Positions 27,576 to 36,271 of a DNA stretch of 64,000 nt are shown here, one piece after another; the stretch's first letter is position 1; each line of letters begins with the position of its first letter. Position numbers and translations under genes: made by a program. This DNA is from an uncultured Flavobacteriaceae bacterium (GTDB lineage: Bacteria > Bacteroidota > Bacteroidia > Flavobacteriales > Flavobacteriaceae), in NCBI GenBank assembly GCA_947495135.1, contig CANLXN010000002.1:248001-312000 (forward strand), written 5' to 3'. Under the pieces are notes generated by a model. That model was given only the letters and a program-made list of their open reading frames with translations. It had not been told where the DNA came from and ran no database searches.

Positions 27576-28172
27576 ATGTACCCTCCACCTCATCATCAAA
27601 CCAAAGACCTTCAGAAAATGATTGCGGTTATAAAAGCATATCCGCTAGGGATGTTAGTCTCTGCTCAGGACGGCCTTCCTTTTGTGACACATATACCAAT
27701 TATTTATAATGATGAAAGTGGAAAGTTAGTAGCGCATATTGACAAGTTTAACCCGCAGGTGGAGACACTAAAAGACGGTGCCGAAGTGACGGTCGTTTTT
27801 AAAGGTCCTGACACTTATATTTCTCCAAGTATTTACACCACCACGCAACTCCCCACCTGGAACTATATTATTGTACATATAACTGGAACCATTTCTTTAA
27901 TTAATGATCCAAATGCAGCAAAAGACACCATGGTTGCTATGACAGAGTTTCTGGAACAACCGCATCATAAGTTTGTTTTAGAAAAAGACAATAAGCGCAT
28001 GGATGGTGCTGTTAATTATATCCAAGCGTTCGATATTACCATTACCAAATGGGACGGTAAATTCAAGCTCTCTCAGGATAAGAAGCAACAAGATCAAGAA
28101 AATGCAAAACAAGAACTCATAAAAAAATCCGGTGCAAATGCTACCGGATTTATTGAAGATATGTATTCCTAA
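27576..28172 (+). CDS. PaiB-type FMN-binding protein
   Basis: 198 residues, matching the FMN-binding split-barrel family named after PaiB of Bacillus subtilis: MYPPPHHQTKD at the start, GLPFVTHIPIIYN, LVAHIDKFNPQ, PSIYTTTQLPTWNY and IQAFDITITKWDGKFKLSQDK. Annotated relatives are called negative transcriptional regulators, but a flavin- or heme-related enzyme role is just as plausible. It ends three bases before the convergent lipoprotein gene. A degenerate copy of its last codons is found at 28997-29043. Confidence 0.88.
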   Translation: MYPPPHHQTKDLQKMIAVIKAYPLGMLVSAQDGLPFVTHIPIIYNDESGKLVAHIDKFNPQVETLKDGAEVTVVFKGPDTYISPSIYTTTQLPTWNYIIVHITGTISLINDPNAAKDTMVAMTEFLEQPHHKFVLEKDNKRMDGAVNYIQAFDITITKWDGKFKLSQDKKQQDQENAKQELIKKSGANATGFIEDMYS

Positions 28173-28175
28173 CAG

Positions 28176-28820
28176 CTAATCTTGCGCTTGAGTATAAGAC
28201 CTCAACCTAATCTCTCCAAAAGGGAGTGGAGAACTGATCGCAGACGCAGTTTCTTTTATCATACCAATTCCATCTGCATATAAAACTTGCCCTACTCCTA
28301 CCGATAATTCTCCCGATGGAAACTTGACATAGTTAATATTCCTAACTGTTGCAAAAGTACCAGCTTCTACCTCCACTGTTGACGTTCCCGCCACTAGTTT
28401 TCCAAAGACTTCACCAAAGGGTTGGTCAGCCATTTTGTATTCTGTTTCATCTTCTGTGGCAAAGGATATAGTGCCCGTAGTGTAAATTTGATACCCTAAA
28501 GAGTCTCTCACGAGTTCGTTCTGAACCTCCTCATTACAAAAAATACAATTAAAAGTTCCTGTTGAAACGGTCTGGATATTGTAGAAGGTCTCTCCATTGA
28601 TCTCGGTAGTTCCTGTAATAGTTTTGGTTAATGCCGCATCCATCAATACAAAATCCTCTGTTTGAGTATTAAATTTATAATAGTCGTATTCCCAAGTATT
28701 ACCGACCGTAAGGGCATAAAAATTCTCTTCTTCCGGCTCTGGAGTACCAGCGTCATCATCGTTATTGCAAGAGGTGAATAAAATAGTAGCTGCAAAAAGT
28801 AAATAAAATATTCTATACAT
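28176..28820 (-). CDS. Lipoprotein, tandem copy A
   Basis: 214 residues: signal peptide with lipobox LFTSC (Cys at about 18), an acidic linker (NNDDDAGTPEPEEEN), then a beta-rich domain with YALTVGNTWEYDYY at its start and a CIFC pair (about residues 93-96). No named domain recognised. It is a tandem duplicate of the gene at 29048: the first 40 residues are nearly identical, and the rest is about half identical by eye. Probably surface or periplasmic. Confidence 0.8.
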   Translation of the reverse strand: MYRIFYLLFAATILFTSCNNDDDAGTPEPEEENFYALTVGNTWEYDYYKFNTQTEDFVLMDAALTKTITGTTEINGETFYNIQTVSTGTFNCIFCNEEVQNELVRDSLGYQIYTTGTISFATEDETEYKMADQPFGEVFGKLVAGTSTVEVEAGTFATVRNINYVKFPSGELSVGVGQVLYADGIGMIKETASAISSPLPFGEIRLRSYTQAQD

Positions 28821-28890
28821 AATAAATTGTTATTTTGGTTAATAAGTAGTTGTATAGAATAGGCAGGATTAGTTAGTGGTTCTATTTAGA

Positions 28891-29043
28891 TATGTTACAA
28901 AACTTAATATTTCTTACCTCCAAATAGCTTTTACGAATATTCTAGATGCATCAAAGGGCTTGAAGAGGGCAAAAAAGCAACATCAGCACGCGCCATAAAT
29001 CCAGCGCAAATGCTACTAGATTTATTGGAGATACGTATCCCTA
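28891..29043. pseudogene. Duplication junction with remnants of mpl and paiB ends
   Basis: Two gene-end fragments lie between the tandem lipoprotein genes. 28891-28918 repeats the 28 bases around the mpl stop region (29760-29787) with about one difference, and the following AAATAGCT stretch resembles the last mpl codons. 28997-29043 matches the 3' end of the PaiB-type gene (28127-28175 area), AAATCC..GCAAATGCTAC..GATTTATTG, with about seven changes in 47 bases. This is what a tandem duplication of the segment from the paiB end to the mpl end would leave. Confidence 0.75.
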
Positions 29044-29047
29044 CATT

Positions 29048-29692
29048 TTATTGTTCTACCAGATTATACGATTTCAATCTAATCTCTCCAAGAGGGCTCG
29101 GATTATTAACCGCTGATATCGTTCTAAAAACCATGCCCACGCCGTCTGAGTAAAGAATTTCGTCCGTTCCTTCCGAGGTCACTCCGGAAGTTAAAATTGC
29201 ATACACCACATTTCTTTGCGCGACAAATTGTCCAGCTTCTACGTCTACAGTGGTTGTCCCTGAAAGAAGTTTACCAAAAATATCCCCGAATGGCTGAGAG
29301 TATATCAAGTAATCGTTTTCATCATCCTTAGAAAACAAGATTACTCCCTCCTCATTGATTTCATAGCCCAATGAATCTCTAACCAATTCTGTTTGCAATT
29401 GGTCGTCACATAATGGACAACTATCTGTTCCAGTTGTGATCACATCAACATTGTAATAGGTTTCCCCATCTATCTCGGTAGTACCGGTAATTGTTCTGGT
29501 TAAAAGAAGGTCTCTTAATTCGTACTCATCTGTTTGGGTATTAAGTGCGTAATACTCATACTCCCATGAATTACCCACCGCCAGCGCATAGAAATTCTCT
29601 TCTTCCGGTTCAGGAGTACCAGCGTCGTCATCGTTATTACAAGATGTGAATAAAATAGTAGCTGTAAACAGTAAATAAAATATTCTATACAT
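29048..29692 (-). CDS. Lipoprotein, tandem copy B
   Basis: 214 residues with the same signal peptide, lipobox and acidic linker as copy A. The CxxC pair is conserved as CPLC (about residues 93-96), and the QPFGDIFGKLLSGTTTVDVEAGQF segment aligns with copy A. The leader upstream of the ATG (AATGTTATTTTGGTTAATAAGTA on the plus strand, shortened here) is also shared, so both copies probably kept a similar promoter. Function unknown. Confidence 0.8.
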   Translation of the reverse strand: MYRIFYLLFTATILFTSCNNDDDAGTPEPEEENFYALAVGNSWEYEYYALNTQTDEYELRDLLLTRTITGTTEIDGETYYNVDVITTGTDSCPLCDDQLQTELVRDSLGYEINEEGVILFSKDDENDYLIYSQPFGDIFGKLLSGTTTVDVEAGQFVAQRNVVYAILTSGVTSEGTDEILYSDGVGMVFRTISAVNNPSPLGEIRLKSYNLVEQ

Positions 29693-29782
29693 AGTAAATG
29701 TTATTTTGGTTAATAAGTAATAGTATAGAATAGGCTGGATGGTTATAGTTTTATAACGGTATGTTACAAAACTTAGTATTTC

Positions 29783-31138
29783 TTACCCCAATAATTGCTT
29801 CACCTCTCCAAAATCCAATCCACCATAATTCCCACTGCTCATCAACAAAAGGGAAGTATTTTCCAAATTTTGTTTGAATAGGTATTCCTTAAAAGCCGCC
29901 GGATCTGTGTAGATAATTAAATCGTCGCGGTTGAAGGCTTTTGCTATTTGTTCTTCCGAAATTGGCTCTAGTTTTTTAATCTCTACTGCATGTGGAGAGT
30001 AGAAAACCACCGCCGTATCTGCCGCATCCAAGGCGCCTTGGTATTCACTCAAGAATTCTGGATTAAGGCTGCTGTAGGTATGAAGCTCCAAGCAGGCTAA
30101 AAGCGTTCGATCTGGATATTGGTTCTTTACTGCTTCTGTGGTTGCTTGCACCTTACTTGGCGAATGTGCAAAATCTTTGTAGGCTACGGTAGAAGCACCT
30201 TCCGCAATTTTTTCCAAACGCTTGCTGGCGCCTTTAAAGGTTGCAATTGCTTCGTAAAAATCGTCTGCATCCACACCCATTAATTGGCAAATCCAACGGG
30301 CACCTTCTAAATTGTTCAGATTGTGCTTTCCAAACACTTCAATAGGCATGGGTCCCTCATTGGTCTCCAACAAGGTTTCTCCATCCTCCACTTCGTACGC
30401 TGGGGTTGCATACGGATATTTTTTTATCAAACTCGTAGAAGCCTCCACTACCCTTTTCACTTCTGGATCTTCTTGATTGTATATAATGGCACCTCCATTG
30501 GTAATCTGATTTAGAAAAATCTCAAATTGCTCCACATAGTTCTCAAAAGTGGGGAAAACGTTGATATGATCCCACGCAATACCACTAAGAAGGGCAATAT
30601 TGGGTTGGTATAAGTGAAACTTTGGGCGGCGGTCTATGGGAGAAGAAAGGTACTCATCTCCTTCCAATACTATAAAATCGTTGTCTTCGGTAAGGTGCAC
30701 CATGGTATCGAAGCCTTCCAATTGTGCTCCTACCATATAATCCACTTCCTTTTCCATATAGTGCATTACATGCAAAATCATGGACGTAATAGTTGTTTTA
30801 CCGTGTGAACCACCAATTACTACTCGGGTTTTGTTTTTAGATTGTTCGAACAGAAATTCTGGGTAACTGTATATTTTTATTCCGAGTTCCTCGGCTTTTA
30901 ATAGTTCTGGGTTGTCTGCTTTGGCGTGCATTCCCAAAATAATAGCATCTAGTTCTTCGGAAATTTTCTCAGGGAACCAACCGTAAGCCTCCGGTAATAA
31001 ATCTTTGGCAGCTAGTCTGCTTTTGGAAGGATCGAAAATAGCGTCGTCGCTTCCAGTTACGTGATATCCTTTATGGTGAAGGGCTAAGGCTAAATTGTGC
31101 ATGGCACTTCCGCCAATTGCAATGAAGTGTACTCTCAT
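29783..31138 (-). CDS. mpl: UDP-N-acetylmuramate tripeptide ligase (Mpl)
   Basis: 451-residue Mur-ligase family enzyme that reattaches the L-Ala-gamma-D-Glu-meso-DAP tripeptide to UDP-MurNAc during peptidoglycan recycling. N-terminal Rossmann domain (HFIAIGGSAMHNLALALHHKG), ATP-binding GGSHGKTT near residues 109-116, central HINVFPTFENYVEQF and C-terminal YKDFAHSPSKVQATTEAV. MurC is the close alternative; the AMHNLA signature and DFAHSPSKV favour Mpl. A -7 box lies about 30 bases upstream. Confidence 0.88.
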   Translation of the reverse strand: MRVHFIAIGGSAMHNLALALHHKGYHVTGSDDAIFDPSKSRLAAKDLLPEAYGWFPEKISEELDAIILGMHAKADNPELLKAEELGIKIYSYPEFLFEQSKNKTRVVIGGSHGKTTITSMILHVMHYMEKEVDYMVGAQLEGFDTMVHLTEDNDFIVLEGDEYLSSPIDRRPKFHLYQPNIALLSGIAWDHINVFPTFENYVEQFEIFLNQITNGGAIIYNQEDPEVKRVVEASTSLIKKYPYATPAYEVEDGETLLETNEGPMPIEVFGKHNLNNLEGARWICQLMGVDADDFYEAIATFKGASKRLEKIAEGASTVAYKDFAHSPSKVQATTEAVKNQYPDRTLLACLELHTYSSLNPEFLSEYQGALDAADTAVVFYSPHAVEIKKLEPISEEQIAKAFNRDDLIIYTDPAAFKEYLFKQNLENTSLLLMSSGNYGGLDFGEVKQLLG

Positions 31139-31167
31139 AATTGAGTTGAAATTTCTTGTTCGAAAAT

Positions 31168-31175
31168 CAAAGTTA
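31168..31175 (-). promoter_or_regulatory. -7 promoter box of mpl
   Basis: TAACTTTG on the minus strand, exact match to TAnnTTTG, about 30 bases before the mpl ATG. No good -33 element at 18-20 bases, so support is limited. Confidence 0.4.
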
Positions 31176-31245
31176 TAAGAATTTGTTCGTTAAGCGTAGT
31201 AGAAACTAATGTTTTCAAATTTACCTCCCTAAATTCACCGTAAAT

Positions 31246-31370
31246 TTTGCGAGAGGGATAGAAGCGGCATCCTTTTTCCTAAAAAGAGCTACTTCCAAAC
31301 TTCTGTAAAATTAAATTTTGGAAAAAGATACAGCGCATAGCCCGACCCGACCTTAGGAGGGACTTGCCCA
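31246..31370. ncRNA. Structured intergenic element (Flavobacteriaceae repeat-like)
   Basis: About 125 bases between the TPR gene end and mpl. On the plus strand GAGAGGGATAGAAGCGGCATCC is followed by a variable centre and then AAAGATACAGCGCATAGCCCGACC, with GGAGGGACTTGCCC at the end. The arms ATCCTTTTTCC (31269-31279) and GGAAAAAGAT (31320-31329) are complementary apart from one bulged base. I recall very similar blocks with variable central hairpins recurring between genes in many Flavobacteriaceae. Whether it is a transcribed RNA or a DNA repeat is unknown, and strand is undetermined. Confidence 0.5.
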
Positions 31371-31375
31371 ACTAC

Positions 31376-32332
31376 CTATAATGCCTGAATTAATTCCTTT
31401 TCTTTCTTTGCTTCTTTAAAACTAGGTCGGTCTGCCAAGGCTTTGTTGATCCATTGAAGTGCGACGTTCTTCTTTCCTATGTTCTTATAGATTTGCGCCA
31501 AACGGAAGTACGCCCAATCTTTTGGAACTCCATCTTTTACAGAGTGATTGTCGATATATTTTTGCAAACAACTAATCCCTAACTCGGAATTGAGATTGTA
31601 TTGAGCAGCGATTTTTCCTATTTGATAGTGCAAAGAATTTCGATCGTGTACCTTAAGACAGGAAGTGACCGTTTCTATAGCCTTTTCTGGCTGATTAGAA
31701 TTTTCGTATAACGTCGATAATTTCTCGTAGGTATGCACAGATCCTCCTACATTTATGGCTTGTTTGTAGAAAATTTCCGCATCTTTTGTTCTATCACTAT
31801 ACTCGGCTATATATCCATTGGCAAGGTAACCATCTACTGGAGACAACTCGCCCAACTGGTTAGCATATTTAATTGCTTTTTTCTCACTTCCGCCAATAAT
31901 ACCTGGTAACTGAATGTAAAACTCTACCAACGCCCAACGTACTTCAATATGCTTTGGATCTAGCTTTGCCGCTCGTTCGAAATGCTCTTTGATATCGCTT
32001 ATGTAGGAGACCGCGCGAATTTTACTAATCTCAAGTGCCTTCATTCCCAGCGCTCCTCCTGCCTTAAAGTGATAATTTGCATTGTTGTTGTCTTTTTCAA
32101 CAAGACTTCCGTAATAGTCTATGGCTGTATCCCAATCTTTTGCGTACCCCGCAATATCTCCAAGATATTCTATGGTTTTAGCATCCTTTGGTTGTGCTTT
32201 CAAGTGCTCCTTAAAAAAAGGTTTTGCCTGATTGTACTTTTCCTTTAAAAACAAGGCTTCTCCTTTTTCAAAAGAGGATTGTTGACCAAGAACCGTTAAT
32301 GGAAGTATGAATAAGATGAGCAAGTATTTCAT
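31376..32332 (-). CDS. Exported TPR-repeat protein
   Basis: 318 residues: signal peptide (to VLGQ) followed by a series of tetratricopeptide repeats through nearly the whole length (KGEALFLKEKYNQAKPFFKE, IEYLGDIAGYAKDWDTAIDYYGSL, YEKLSTLYENSNQPEKAIETV, FRLAQIYKNIGKKNVALQWIN). Such proteins are scaffolds in the periplasm; partners cannot be read from here. Its 3' end adjoins the structured intergenic element. The next upstream gene, a DUF4136 lipoprotein, is 48 bases away. Confidence 0.85.
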   Translation of the reverse strand: MKYLLILFILPLTVLGQQSSFEKGEALFLKEKYNQAKPFFKEHLKAQPKDAKTIEYLGDIAGYAKDWDTAIDYYGSLVEKDNNNANYHFKAGGALGMKALEISKIRAVSYISDIKEHFERAAKLDPKHIEVRWALVEFYIQLPGIIGGSEKKAIKYANQLGELSPVDGYLANGYIAEYSDRTKDAEIFYKQAINVGGSVHTYEKLSTLYENSNQPEKAIETVTSCLKVHDRNSLHYQIGKIAAQYNLNSELGISCLQKYIDNHSVKDGVPKDWAYFRLAQIYKNIGKKNVALQWINKALADRPSFKEAKKEKELIQAL

Positions 32333-32380
32333 AGGGATGATTTGGTGTGCAAATATATTAAAATGAACAATTTGAAAGAT

Positions 32381-32902
32381 TTATTTTTTTGGTGGGAACT
32401 TCTTAAAAGCCTTTTGAATGACAGATTGGTAGTACGCTTCCTTTTGGGCCGGACTCGACTTCTCCTTTAGTTCACCGTCGATAGTAGCCTGCCAAACTAA
32501 TGGAGCATCCATATACGCTCCAATTATATCAATCACCAATCGTTGGTTCACCACATTTCCTCCAATAGGAATACCTCCACTCACTCCTAAGCCACCGTTT
32601 CGTCCACCACCGCCAATTCCAATTCCAAGGGTATTGCGAGATGGCTCTAACTGCTCATCTGCAAAAAAAGAAATATAGTATTGACAATAATCTGTTTTTA
32701 TGAATCCGCGTTGTACCATAATGCTATCAATGGCTCTCATAATTCGTTTGTTGTCCAATTCGTTGAGTCCAGACTCAAAGTTGGGATGAAACTCATAGCT
32801 CCGTAGCTCTGTGAAATCTATTTCTTCATCATAATCTACGTAAATAGCAGGTCCGCAAGAAGCGAGCACAAAAGCTATAAAAAGAGCACATATTAAACGC
32901 AT
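32381..32902 (-). CDS. DUF4136 lipoprotein
   Basis: 173 residues with lipobox LASC (Cys near 16) and the DUF4136 layout: VDYDEEIDFTELRSYEFHP, KRIMRAIDSIMVQRGF, and a C-terminal VIDIIGAYMDAPLVWQATIDGEL. A glycine-rich stretch (GIGIGGGGRNGGLGVSGG, about residues 92-109) interrupts the domain, as seen in many relatives. Probably an outer-membrane-anchored periplasmic protein of unknown function. Confidence 0.82.
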   Translation of the reverse strand: MRLICALFIAFVLASCGPAIYVDYDEEIDFTELRSYEFHPNFESGLNELDNKRIMRAIDSIMVQRGFIKTDYCQYYISFFADEQLEPSRNTLGIGIGGGGRNGGLGVSGGIPIGGNVVNQRLVIDIIGAYMDAPLVWQATIDGELKEKSSPAQKEAYYQSVIQKAFKKFPPKK

Positions 32903-33094
32903 TAGAATATTTTTAATCTAAATTAGTCAAAAAGCAAGCCAAACACTATGTCTTTGATATTCTTTAACCTTTTTTGAGGACAATAATTGACGAAAAGACC
33001 GCTCCTCATTATAGAGTTACCGTTCATCATAATTTGCTTTCTAAGCATTATTAGATGAACTAGTTTTACCCTGTAATCAAAAAAACGAATAATC

Positions 33095-34498
33095 ATGACG
33101 CGTATTATCACAGCACTCACTATTATTGTTATTGCTCTCATTGGCAAGCTCCACGCTCAAGAGGTAACAGGACATTGGACAGGAATACTGGAAGTTCCGG
33201 GCGCCTCTCTTCCCATTAATTTCCATATTTCTGCAGAAGAGAACATACTCTCCACCACTATGGACAGTCCAGATCAAGGCGCCATGGGAATGCCTACTTC
33301 TAGCACCTCTTTTAATGAAAACACACTTGTGATCGCAATGGACGAAAAAAAAGTCAACTATACGGCTACGTTGGAAGGGGACGTGCTCAACGGAACTTTT
33401 TCACAAGGCGGAAACAGTATTCCTCTAAAGATGTCTCGTGCGGCTGAAGAAGACACCAAAGCAAAAAGACGACCACAGGATCCAAGCGAGCCTTTTCCTT
33501 ATCATGTAGAAGATGTAAAATTTAAGAATCCAACTGCTAACAACATACAACTAGCTGGGACACTTACCATTCCAGCTAATGCATCAAAGAGTGCGGCCGT
33601 AATTCTAATTAGCGGATCGGGACCACAGAACAGGGATGAAGAAATTTACAATCACAGACCATTTTTAGTGCTTGCAGATCATCTTACCCGAAATGGCATC
33701 GCAGTTCTTCGCTATGACGATCGTGGGGTTGCAGAAAGTGAAGGAACCCAAAAAGGTGCAACCTCAGCCGATTTTGCAACGGATGTAGAAGCGGCCGTCA
33801 ACTATTTAAGAACTCGCAAAGAGATTGACCCAAAAAAGATTGGTCTTGCAGGGCACAGCGAGGGTGGGTTTATTGCTCCCATGGTAGCTGCAAGGGATAA
33901 GGATATTGCTTTTTTGGTTTTATTAGCGGGAACTGGAATTGATGGGGAGGAAATACTCGTTTCTCAAACCACTAGAGCACAAGAATTAGCCGGTGCTCCA
34001 AAAGATGCTTTAGCATTTAATGAGCAACTCATGCGGGTAATGCTTGGAACTGTTAAAAAGTCTACCAACCATGATAAAATAGAAGAAGAAATAATAAATA
34101 CGATGAAATCGTTTCGCGACAATCAAAAGAATCTGTATTCTGCTGCTATTACTGACCAATTAATTAAACGGGAGGCTTCAACCTTTAGTGATCCATGGAT
34201 GGTCTATTTTGTCAAAACAGATCCAGCCACGTTCTTAAAGCAAGTGAAATGTCCTGTATTAGCACTAAACGGAGAAAAAGACTATCAGGTAATTCCTAAT
34301 CTCAACTTACCTCCTATTGAAACAGCTTTAAAAGCAGCAAACAATAAGGATGTTACTATAACAGAATTACCTAATCTCAATCATTTATTTCAGACTTCAA
34401 CAAAGGGGAGTAGTGAAGAATATGTGAAAATCGATGAAACTTTTTCGCCTAAAGCCTTAACTTTAATAAACAACTGGATTCTTGAAAGAACAAAATAA
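33095..34498 (+). CDS. Exported alpha/beta-hydrolase (serine aminopeptidase type)
   Basis: 467 residues: signal peptide (to KLHAQ), an N-terminal beta domain (about 23-125, VTGHWTGILEVPGASLPINFH), and an alpha/beta-hydrolase domain. The nucleophile is Ser255 in GLAGHSEGGF, the acid probably Asp in NGEKDYQVIP and the base His in LPNLNHLFQ. HGG-like oxyanion region is ISGSGPQNRDE. Relatives hydrolyse esters or peptides in the periplasm. The gene overlaps the following histidine kinase gene by 17 bases, which links it to that two-component system. Confidence 0.87.
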   Translation: MTRIITALTIIVIALIGKLHAQEVTGHWTGILEVPGASLPINFHISAEENILSTTMDSPDQGAMGMPTSSTSFNENTLVIAMDEKKVNYTATLEGDVLNGTFSQGGNSIPLKMSRAAEEDTKAKRRPQDPSEPFPYHVEDVKFKNPTANNIQLAGTLTIPANASKSAAVILISGSGPQNRDEEIYNHRPFLVLADHLTRNGIAVLRYDDRGVAESEGTQKGATSADFATDVEAAVNYLRTRKEIDPKKIGLAGHSEGGFIAPMVAARDKDIAFLVLLAGTGIDGEEILVSQTTRAQELAGAPKDALAFNEQLMRVMLGTVKKSTNHDKIEEEIINTMKSFRDNQKNLYSAAITDQLIKREASTFSDPWMVYFVKTDPATFLKQVKCPVLALNGEKDYQVIPNLNLPPIETALKAANNKDVTITELPNLNHLFQTSTKGSSEEYVKIDETFSPKALTLINNWILERTK

Positions 34499-35540
34499 CA
34501 TTGCGATCTCCCATAATTTCTGGTTTTGGACACTCCAAATAGTAGGTTGGGGAATCCCTACTGGGCTTAACTATTCGGCCAAGATCGCCTTCGAGTCTGA
34601 GCTCGAACTCAATTACCTCATCGCTGAAGGCTTACTTACCTTCATTGGTGGAATTGGATCCACCACACTTTTGCGAAGCTACCTAAAGCGATCCATACAA
34701 TTCGACAAGTTTAAAAGCACCGAAGTTCTAAAACTCTTAATTGGATTTGTTGCAACTGGGCTCATTTTTGGTCTTATTCTATTGATCGCACTTCCGCTCT
34801 ATAAGATGTTTCATGGGAAGGATTTGGAAATAACCAATATTTTTTTAATCAACAATATCATAAATGCGTTTGGGTTCATCTTCCTGTGGATATTGTTTTA
34901 CACCACTATCAAATCTGCTCGCAAATTACGGCAAAACAGGATAGAACGTTTGGAGATGGAGACGACATTAAAGGAGGCGCAACTCAACACTTTAAAAGGG
35001 CAGATCAACCCACATTTTATGTTTAACAGTCTCAACAACATACGCGGTTTGATGCTGGAGGATGTGGATAAATCTAGAGAGATGATTACCCGTTTATCTG
35101 AAATGCTCCGGTATTCACTCACAAAAAATAATGTAGACAAGATTGCATTGCAAAGTGAGTTAGAAATGGTGGATAATTACATTGCTTTGTCTAAAATTCA
35201 GCTGGAAGACCGACTTCATTTTTCTTCGGAAATTGAACCAGCATTATTGAAGATCGAAATTCCCCCTATGCTTATTCAGATGCTAATTGAAAATGCCGTA
35301 AAACACGGTGTTGCTAATGAAAAAAACGGCGGTAATGTATTTTTGAAAATTTCAGAAGAACAAAAAAAAGTTTTCATTACGATCACCAATACAGGTACGT
35401 TGGATACCGAAAGCAACTCTACTAAGATTGGCTTAAAAAACATTGAAAGCAGGCTGCAATTAATCTATGGTAGCTCGGCCAAATTTTCACTTTCTGAAAA
35501 GAATCATGAAGTAACTGCGCTAATTCAAATCCCTCTCTGA
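34482..35540 (+). CDS. LytS-family sensor histidine kinase
   Basis: 352 residues with four predicted membrane helices in the first 145 residues, then a coiled linker and a His_kinase domain with the phospho-acceptor in LKGQINPHFMFNSLNNIR, followed by an HATPase region with N box LIQMLIENAVKHGV. TTG start overlapping the hydrolase gene: a later start would remove the first membrane helix (FWFWTLQIVGWG). There is no extracellular sensing domain, so the ligand is likely sensed within the membrane. Its TGA stop overlaps the regulator's ATG. Confidence 0.88.
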   Translation: MKEQNNIAISHNFWFWTLQIVGWGIPTGLNYSAKIAFESELELNYLIAEGLLTFIGGIGSTTLLRSYLKRSIQFDKFKSTEVLKLLIGFVATGLIFGLILLIALPLYKMFHGKDLEITNIFLINNIINAFGFIFLWILFYTTIKSARKLRQNRIERLEMETTLKEAQLNTLKGQINPHFMFNSLNNIRGLMLEDVDKSREMITRLSEMLRYSLTKNNVDKIALQSELEMVDNYIALSKIQLEDRLHFSSEIEPALLKIEIPPMLIQMLIENAVKHGVANEKNGGNVFLKISEEQKKVFITITNTGTLDTESNSTKIGLKNIESRLQLIYGSSAKFSLSEKNHEVTALIQIPL

Positions 35541-36265
35541 TGAAAAAAATCTCCGCTGTAATTGTAGAAGATTCGCGACTAGCGCGAAATGAGCTAAAGG
35601 AATTGCTCAAGGATCATCCTCAAATTGAATTGATGGGAGAAGCCGAAAATGTGGCAGAAGGGTTTAAACTTATCTCTGAAATGAATCCTGAACTACTCTT
35701 TTTGGATATCAATATGCCCGAAAAAGACGGCTTCGAATTATTGGAAATGCTCGATCAAATACCCATTGTAGTTTTTACTACGGCTTATGACGAATATGCG
35801 ATTAAGTCTTTTGAGTACAATGCATTCGACTATTTACTGAAGCCCATTAACAAGGGTCGTTTTGCCAAGACCATCGATAAATTAATGCCTCTTTTAGAAG
35901 ATAAGACATCCAATGCATCTTCTGAAATACTCACGGAAGACAGTCAGATTTTTATCAAAGATGGAGAAGACTGCTGGATGGTTACCGTGAAGGACATTTT
36001 TCTTTTTGAAATTGTAGGGAATTACACAAGGGTCTACTTCAAAGACCACCAACCCCTTATCTACAAATCCCTCAACCAAATTGAACAGAAACTACCCGAA
36101 GGTTTGTTTTTTCGCACGAGTAGACAACAAATCATCAATTTAAAAAACATCAAAAAAGTGTCTCCTTATTTTAAAGGTACCCTAAAAATTACCCTGTCTA
36201 ACGGGAAAGCAATTGAAGTCTCTCGCCGACAGTCTAGTATATTTAAACAGAATTTAGAGTTCTAA
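35540..36265 (+). CDS. LytTR-family response regulator
   Basis: 241 residues: receiver domain (about 5-118) with phospho-acceptor Asp56 in LLFLDINMP and the conserved Lys in YLLKPINKG, then a LytTR DNA-binding domain (about 140-241, FLFEIVGNYTRVYFKD, FFRTSRQQIINLKNIKKV). Partner of the kinase encoded just upstream through a TGATG overlap. The targets may include the hydrolase operon itself. Convergent with the LRR gene, six bases apart. Confidence 0.92.
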   Translation: MKKISAVIVEDSRLARNELKELLKDHPQIELMGEAENVAEGFKLISEMNPELLFLDINMPEKDGFELLEMLDQIPIVVFTTAYDEYAIKSFEYNAFDYLLKPINKGRFAKTIDKLMPLLEDKTSNASSEILTEDSQIFIKDGEDCWMVTVKDIFLFEIVGNYTRVYFKDHQPLIYKSLNQIEQKLPEGLFFRTSRQQIINLKNIKKVSPYFKGTLKITLSNGKAIEVSRRQSSIFKQNLEF

Positions 36266-36271
36266 TCCGTT

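Noticed and set aside
27467-27709. 80-codon plus-strand frame bridging the DUF1569 and PaiB-type genes
   Set aside because: Reads through the ends of two well-supported genes in a different frame; no start signal or homologous features.
31139-31375. tRNA gene or coding sequence in the mpl/TPR gap
   Set aside because: No tRNA cloverleaf or anticodon arm fits and there is no long open frame; the structured intergenic block explains the sequence better.
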